From: Clostridiales bacterium
GTDB lineage: Bacteria > Bacillota > Clostridia > Lachnospirales > Lachnospiraceae
DNA length: 36,517 bases
Direction: 5' to 3'
NCBI GenBank assembly: GCA_021201535.1
Contig: JAJQEU010000114.1
Span: forward strand, 1-36,517
Shown here: one piece after another, positions 31,970 through 36,517 of the stretch
Layout of the letters: the number at the start of each line of letters is the position of its first letter
Position numbering within the stretch: position 1 is the first letter of the stretch
Program-made: the position numbers and the translations under genes
The notes under the pieces: generated by a model
The model's input: the letters and a program-made list of their open reading frames with translations, nothing else
What the model was told of the DNA's origin: nothing
Databases searched by the model: none

Positions 31970-32818
31970 ATGAAGCTTGGAGTTGTGATGGAAGGCGGAG
32001 CCAGCAGGACGATATTTTCCTGTGGGGTAACCGACGTGTTTATGGATGAAAATATTTATCCCGATTATCTCATCGGGGTTTCGGCGGGTATAGCTTACGG
32101 TGTCTCCTATGCCTCCGCGCAGCGCGGCAGAAATGCCGAGTTTACGCGAAAATATATGGGAGAGCGCCGTTACATGGGTCTGCATCATTTCCTGGATCCG
32201 AGAAAGCGCTGCTACTACAATCTGGATTTTGCTTTTGACGAGATTCCGAACCGCCTGGTTCCGTTTGACTACCAGGCGCTGGCGGACTATCCCGGCAAAG
32301 TGGTGGCGGTTGTGACGAATATCGCGACCGGAGAGGCGGAGTATTTTGACATTCCGCCCTATGAAACGCGCTGGGAGACAACGATCGCCAGCTGCTCGCT
32401 GCCGGTGCTGTTTACGCCGGTGGAGCTGGACGGAAACCGATATCTGGACGGCGGTCTGGCGGATCCGGTTCCCTATCGGAAAGCCATGGAGGAGGGATGT
32501 GACCAGATCATTGTGATCCTGACCCGGGAACGCGACTACATAAAAGGAAAAGAAAACGGTAGCGGTATTGTGAACTTAGTCTACCGGAAATACCCGCGGA
32601 TCGTGGAACTCTTGAAACGTCGGGCAGATTCCTACAACCGGCTGACGCAGGAGCTGCTGGAAGAAGAAAAAAAGGGGAATATTTTCCTGATCGCACCGCG
32701 GGAGACTTTTGGCGTGGGACGTACCGAGGGAAGATGGGAACTTCTGGAGAAGCTGTATCAGGAAGGCGTCGATGTGGCGCGGGAGCAGATAGCGGCGTTG
32801 AAGGAATACATAGAGTGA
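31970..32818 (+). CDS. Patatin-family phospholipase-like protein
   Basis: A 282-residue patatin-like serine hydrolase of the bacterial RssA/YjjU type. It has the oxyanion-hole glycine motif EGGASR (8-13), nucleophile S38 in GVSAG and D160 in DGGLADP, forming the Ser-Asp dyad. Members hydrolyse acyl esters of phospholipids; its own substrate is unproven. No signal peptide, so cytoplasmic or peripheral. The ribosome site is weak (GAAGCGGA). It starts 84 bases after the aldolase, probably within one operon. Confidence 0.87.
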   Translation: MKLGVVMEGGASRTIFSCGVTDVFMDENIYPDYLIGVSAGIAYGVSYASAQRGRNAEFTRKYMGERRYMGLHHFLDPRKRCYYNLDFAFDEIPNRLVPFDYQALADYPGKVVAVVTNIATGEAEYFDIPPYETRWETTIASCSLPVLFTPVELDGNRYLDGGLADPVPYRKAMEEGCDQIIVILTRERDYIKGKENGSGIVNLVYRKYPRIVELLKRRADSYNRLTQELLEEEKKGNIFLIAPRETFGVGRTEGRWELLEKLYQEGVDVAREQIAALKEYIE

Positions 32819-32870
32819 AAGATAGTAGTTCTTTCATTGCTGTTTGTGACGCCAACCGGAGCGTAGACAT

Positions 32871-33503
32871 ATGTGTTCCCGGATGACGATTGCGATGGGA
32901 GTGGGCAGTGTGGAGATTTTATTGCTGAGACATGGGAAAACGCAGGGTAATCTGGAACAGCGATATGTCGGACGCACCGATGAACCGCTTCTGCCGTCCG
33001 CGGCGGCGGAGCTGGCGCAGTCGGAATACAGGGATTTTTGCCCGGATCTGGTCTACACGAGCCCGATGCTGCGCTGCCGTCAGACGGCGGAGATACTTTT
33101 CCCGGAGTGTGTGAGCGGGGGGAGCCGTCTGATCGTCTGCGGCGGTTTGCGCGAGACGGACTTCGGCGTGTTTGAGTATAAAACATATGACGAACTGAAA
33201 GAGAATTTCATTTATCAGGCATGGATCGACAGCGGCGGAACCGTTGCGGTTCCCGGCGGTGAATCCGGAACGGATTTCCGCACGCGGTGCCGCAGAGCGT
33301 TTCTGGCTTGTCTGTGTCAGGCTCAAACGAGCGGCGTTCAAAAGATTGTCTTTGTCACGCACGGAGGTGTCATCATGTCCGTCATGGAAGAGTTTGCCCG
33401 CCCGCGGGCGGATTTCTACAGTTGGCAGCTGCCGAACGGATCCGCTTATCTTGTTCGTACTGGCGGCAGCGCAGCTGCCGTGGATTTGTATGTATTATCA
33501 TGA
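32871..33503 (+). CDS. Histidine phosphatase family protein (phosphoglycerate-mutase-like)
   Basis: A 210-residue phosphohydrolase with the catalytic L-R20-H21-G22 motif, the acid E95 in LRETDFG and the second catalytic H164 in VTHGG. Size and motifs fit the CobC/GpmB group of small-molecule phosphatases, but no cobalamin-synthesis genes are nearby, so alpha-ribazole phosphatase activity is not implied. GGAG lies 9 bases ahead of the ATG at 32871; starts at 32883 or 32895 are possible and closer to the family N-terminus. Confidence 0.85.
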   Translation: MCSRMTIAMGVGSVEILLLRHGKTQGNLEQRYVGRTDEPLLPSAAAELAQSEYRDFCPDLVYTSPMLRCRQTAEILFPECVSGGSRLIVCGGLRETDFGVFEYKTYDELKENFIYQAWIDSGGTVAVPGGESGTDFRTRCRRAFLACLCQAQTSGVQKIVFVTHGGVIMSVMEEFARPRADFYSWQLPNGSAYLVRTGGSAAAVDLYVLS

Positions 33504-33534
33504 AGCATAATCAATATGGAAGGGAAGCAGGCAC

Positions 33535-33993
33535 ATGGTTTTCGGTAAATTTGTGACAGAAGAAAAGGATATGGACACGGTGAGATCCATTTACGAACAG
33601 GTCTATCAAAAAGAACTCGGACTGGACATTTTAAAAACAACGGAGGATGAGTACTGCATCAATGCCCTGGTATTTGCCGGTGAAGATCCCGCGGGCATGG
33701 GGCGCGTTCTGTTCGACGGCGAGGATTTTCGAATCAGGGATGTCGCCATACTGCCCGCGTATCGGGGTGACAGTTACGGAGATTTTATGGTGCGGCTTCT
33801 GGTCGACAAGGCCATGATGTCAAACGCTCAGGAGATCCGTCTGGACGCGCTGGCCGGCACAGAGGAATTCTTTCGTACAATCGGTTTTGAAACAGAGGGG
33901 GAAACATTTGAAGACCACGGCGGTCGCTGGCAGCCGATGGTTTTGCATGCCGGCAGTATCCATAAGTGCTGCGATTGTCAGGAACAGAGATAG
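33535..33993 (+). CDS. GNAT-family N-acetyltransferase-like protein
   Basis: A 152-residue acetyltransferase-like protein with the central IRDVAILPAYRGDSYGDFMVRLLVDKA (about 67-93), matching the GNAT beta4-alpha3 CoA-binding region with a variant R-G-x-x-Y-G loop. The C-terminus has a GF-x-TEG strand typical of the fold and a short Cys-rich end (KCCDCQEQR). GGAAGGG precedes the ATG. Its last 16 bases overlap the convergent membrane-protein gene. The acceptor substrate is unknown. Confidence 0.75.
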   Translation: MVFGKFVTEEKDMDTVRSIYEQVYQKELGLDILKTTEDEYCINALVFAGEDPAGMGRVLFDGEDFRIRDVAILPAYRGDSYGDFMVRLLVDKAMMSNAQEIRLDALAGTEEFFRTIGFETEGETFEDHGGRWQPMVLHAGSIHKCCDCQEQR

Positions 33994-34658
33994 CGCTTTT
34001 CAAATTTTGCCATCCATTTGTTGAGTTGTTTTGTCAACAGACCGACAAGTACGGCAGCGGCTACTGTTCCTTCCCGCACGCCTTCGATGGCATGCAGGAA
34101 AGTGAAAGAGGTGATGCAGGCCAGAGCGACCAGTGACACATCGAAGCAGACCTTCATATTTGAAAATTTAATCGGGGCGACCTTGCAGAAAGCGAGAACG
34201 AAGCCCTCTCCGGCCAGAGTTACGATTTTTGATGTAACTTCCATACTCACGCCGACAGCAACCAGAATCAGACCAATGATGCATAGACGCCACTGACCTG
34301 CGTAGGAGGACGGGGAGAGATCGGAGATTACATTCAATGCAAAATCTGTCAGGAGACCGAAAACCAGAGCGGCCGGCAGCTGAAGCAGCTGGAACGGATC
34401 ATATTGTTTTCGGAGAAGCAGAATCTGCGACGCGATCAGAATACAATGCAGCGCGATTGTAGCCTGTCCGACCGTGAGCGGTGTGATCAGACTGACTGCG
34501 TAGGGAAAGCTGGAGATCGGAGAAGTGCCTAGATCTCCTTTAATGGAAAATGCAACACCGAAAGCCATGACAAAAAGTGCTGCCAGCAAAAAAATACTTC
34601 GTTTGATAAGTTCTTTTACAGGCATCTCTGTCAGAGGTGTCGTTTTCCTTTCCTGCAT
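33978..34658 (-). CDS. YczE/YitT-like membrane protein, copy 1
   Basis: A 226-residue membrane protein from the ATG behind AAGGAGAC; the frame runs 11 codons further upstream. About five hydrophobic helices. Family marks: GVAFSIKGDLGTSPISSFPYAVSL after the first helix, a mid-protein GVSMEVTSKIVTLAGEGFVLA, and VREGTVAAAVLVGLLTK near the C-terminus. These are shared with copies 2 and 3. The family (YczE/DUF6198-like) has no settled function. It is divergent from copy 2. Confidence 0.8.
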   Translation of the reverse strand: MQERKTTPLTEMPVKELIKRSIFLLAALFVMAFGVAFSIKGDLGTSPISSFPYAVSLITPLTVGQATIALHCILIASQILLLRKQYDPFQLLQLPAALVFGLLTDFALNVISDLSPSSYAGQWRLCIIGLILVAVGVSMEVTSKIVTLAGEGFVLAFCKVAPIKFSNMKVCFDVSLVALACITSFTFLHAIEGVREGTVAAAVLVGLLTKQLNKWMAKFEKRYLCS

Positions 34659-34908
34659 AATCGGTGTCTCCTTATATAGTAAGTGTATCACCTGGCTTCG
34701 TAAAACACAATATTCAACGGTTGTAGAAAAAAATATTTTTCAATCAGGCGATTTTTCAACTTTTGTTGGATTTAATCAGAAAGTTTTTCTGCTATTATAT
34801 TATAAAATAAAAAAGAATCCGAAGAATACAATAATGAAGAAAATAGTAAATGATCCATACTGTCGGACAGATATGACGGTCTATTACGAGAAAGGAGACT
34901 GTTTATAT

Positions 34909-35568
34909 ATGGGTAAAAAAGAACTGTTGAGAAGATATATTATTTTTGCGTTTGGTCTGATTTTTAATTCATTTGGTGTTGCGTTTGTAACGAAAGCATC
35001 GCTTGGGACATCTCCTATATCGTCGATTCCTTATTCTCTTTCGCTTATTATAACGAGATTGACAATGGGAAACTGGACTATTTTTTACAGTATCCTGTTG
35101 ACGTTACTGCAGTGGGCGATTTTAAAGAAAAATGCAAAAAAAGCAGAACTGGTGTTACAGATGATTGTCTCGGTGGCGTTTGGGTATTTGATTGATTTTT
35201 CCATGTTTTTGTTGCAGGCTGTTCAGCCGCAGGTGTACATAGTGAAAATCGTATTGCTGCTGATTGGTTGTGTGATCATTGCTTTCGGCGCGTATCTGGA
35301 GGTGGTGGGCGACGTTGTCATGCTTCCGGGAGATGCTTTTGTCCGGGCTATTACCAAAGTTACGAAAAAGGAATATGGTATCGTCAGGGTGATTTCGGAT
35401 GTGAGCATGGCGGTTGTTGCCGCGATTTTATGTCTGGTATTTTTGCACAGGCTGATCGGGGTTCGTGAAGGGACGATTATCGCTGCGCTGGTTGTGGGAA
35501 CATTTGTAAAGATTTTTTCAGCAAGGTTGAAGCCGCTGACTGCGTGGCTGCTGGCTGATACAGAATAA
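34909..35568 (+). CDS. YczE/YitT-like membrane protein, copy 2
   Basis: A 219-residue membrane protein from the ATG behind AAAGGAG; the open frame extends far upstream to 34525 but that part has no ribosome site and overlaps the divergent promoter region. Same layout as copy 1: SLGTSPISSIPYSLSL, GAYLEVVGDVVMLPGDAFVRAI and VREGTIIAALVVGTFVK. The 250 bases upstream are A/T-rich and probably hold promoters for both copies. A strong terminator follows. Confidence 0.82.
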   Translation: MGKKELLRRYIIFAFGLIFNSFGVAFVTKASLGTSPISSIPYSLSLIITRLTMGNWTIFYSILLTLLQWAILKKNAKKAELVLQMIVSVAFGYLIDFSMFLLQAVQPQVYIVKIVLLLIGCVIIAFGAYLEVVGDVVMLPGDAFVRAITKVTKKEYGIVRVISDVSMAVVAAILCLVFLHRLIGVREGTIIAALVVGTFVKIFSARLKPLTAWLLADTE

Positions 35569-35607
35569 ACTCCCATGTGCTGCTGTCGCGGTGCGCCGAC
35601 ATCTATG

Positions 35608-35664
35608 AAAAGCGGTTGCCGTATCCATGGCCTGTTCCATGATCCCATACGACAACCGCTTTTT
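35608..35664. terminator. Terminator after membrane-protein copy 2
   Basis: AAAAGCGGTTG-C-CGTAT (35608-35624) pairs with ATACG-A-CAACCGCTTTT (35647-35664), one mismatch, ending in a T-run. A-rich on the other side, so it may also act on the opposing gene. Confidence 0.85.
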
Positions 35665-35741
35665 ATTGATTCTCACGTTTCGTCCGATGCCGACGGGTGT
35701 AAGCCGCCTGCGCTGTACCGGAGTGTCTGTTTCATTGATTT

Positions 35742-36476
35742 TCAGGTTTTATCCGGTTCGGACGTCCGGTTTTCTCCCGCATGAAGCCAGTTTTCCATGG
35801 GCTTTGCAAAGAACTTTGAAAGCAATTTGACAATTTGTCCTACAAAGATGGCGGCAATAACAGTGCCCTCTCGTACAACGACGCCGTCTCCGATAAAAGA
35901 TTGCAAACCGCCCAGAAAGATCAGCTGCATAATCAGAGCGATCACAACCATTCCGGTGTCGACCAGTGTCTTACAGTTACCGAATTTAATGCCGGATACC
36001 TCGGAGATGGCGCCGGCCAGTCCCTCCGCCGGCATGGGAACCCAGTTGGGCCGCAGATAAAGGAAAGCGCCGATACCGATAATGATGACGCTGACGATCA
36101 TGTAGATCAGTTTCATTATGTATCCCTCAGGTTGAGGAAATCCATACAGAATATGACCGAAAGCGTCCGGATCCGTTCCGGTAAAATCAACCATAACACT
36201 GAAAAGAACAGTCAATAACAGACCTAGTGCGTTGGTGATGTGGAATCTTCTTCGAAGAACAACCAGTTGTGCGATAACGAGAAATATATAAACAATAAAA
36301 GTCGTGGTTCCCAGTGTGAAGCCCCAGATCTGCTCGCATGCCCGCGGTATGGAACTGACAGGCGAGATGCCGAGAGCAGACATTTTTGAAATGTTGATGC
36401 CAAGTGTGATGATGAATAATCCGGCTACATAGATAATCAGTTGTTTTACAATATTGACCGGTCTTATGTTTTTCAC
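35742..36476 (-). CDS. YczE/YitT-like membrane protein, copy 3
   Basis: A 244-residue paralogue of copies 1 and 2 with MSALGISPVSSIPRA, NWVPMPAEGLAGAISEVSGIKFG and VREGTVIAAIFVGQIVK. It is more diverged: LGIS replaces LGTS and there is a longer loop around 100-115. A GGGGG ribosome site precedes the ATG on the minus strand. It converges with copy 2, and its upstream region is cut by the window end. Confidence 0.8.
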   Translation of the reverse strand: MKNIRPVNIVKQLIIYVAGLFIITLGINISKMSALGISPVSSIPRACEQIWGFTLGTTTFIVYIFLVIAQLVVLRRRFHITNALGLLLTVLFSVMVDFTGTDPDAFGHILYGFPQPEGYIMKLIYMIVSVIIIGIGAFLYLRPNWVPMPAEGLAGAISEVSGIKFGNCKTLVDTGMVVIALIMQLIFLGGLQSFIGDGVVVREGTVIAAIFVGQIVKLLSKFFAKPMENWLHAGENRTSEPDKT

Positions 36477-36517
36477 AGTAAAATACCCCCTTATCCAATA
36501 CGTTTTCTATATAATAT

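Overview
The window looks like a chromosomal segment of an anaerobic, potentially spore-forming clostridium, most likely Lachnospiraceae. The evidence is strong AGGAGG-type ribosome sites with frequent TTG/GTG starts, a MetH lacking its reactivation domain with that domain encoded separately, a homocysteine methyltransferase-MTHFR fusion, a SPOCS/LysM spore-type protein, CarD, MinCDE, and two intergenic repeats of a kind I associate with that family. There is no phage, IS element, CRISPR array or rRNA. Apart from the repeat elements this is mostly core genome. The genus cannot be fixed from sequence alone.

Layout. 1-5253: methionine/one-carbon operon (MetH activation-domain protein, MetH, fused homocysteine methyltransferase/MTHFR). 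5254-7501: stacked hairpins, a Uma2 nuclease, a VanR-type response regulator, and a HicB gene with a possible HicA remnant. 7512-10493: a large membrane histidine kinase, probably the regulator's partner, behind a matching promoter. 10571-14125: MerR regulator, D-Ala-D-Ala ligase, MurF. 14143-17246: PlsC-type acyltransferase (minus strand), a PrcB-like lipoprotein, a SPOCS+LysM protein. 17383-21825: tRNA-Ala(CGC), tRNA-Val(CAC), an old-yellow-enzyme oxidoreductase divergent from a LysR regulator, a YwaF/TIGR02206 membrane protein, and an inverted tRNA-Ala(GGC). 21973-26152: MATE transporter, minC-minD-minE, CarD regulator. 26153-30815: class A penicillin-binding protein behind a duplicated repeat leader, then EPSP synthase. 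30914-33993: DRE-TIM aldolase, patatin, histidine phosphatase, GNAT protein. 33978-36476: three YczE/YitT-like membrane paralogues in -,+,- orientation.

How it fits together. Several loci concern the envelope and division: Ddl and MurF make UDP-MurNAc-pentapeptide, the class A PBP polymerises and crosslinks it, MinCDE places the septum, and PlsC makes phospholipid. The first operon carries methyl groups from methylene-THF through methyl-THF to methionine, with a separate activator to rescue oxidised cobalamin.

Most unusual points: (1) structured, repeat-like elements sit between promoters or upstream genes and ribosome sites (HK, ddl, minD, PBP and others), and two distant ones share constant boxes around different hairpins; (2) the regulator and kinase genes are separated by a toxin-antitoxin remnant, yet their promoters have the same box-to--10 geometry; (3) MetH, AroA and the kinase carry extra segments, some built from internal tandem repeats; (4) the oxidoreductase has Phe where its superfamily usually has a catalytic Tyr, and unusual cysteine spacing. 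I did not find a clearly novel multi-gene system. The repeat leaders are the best candidate for undescribed biology.
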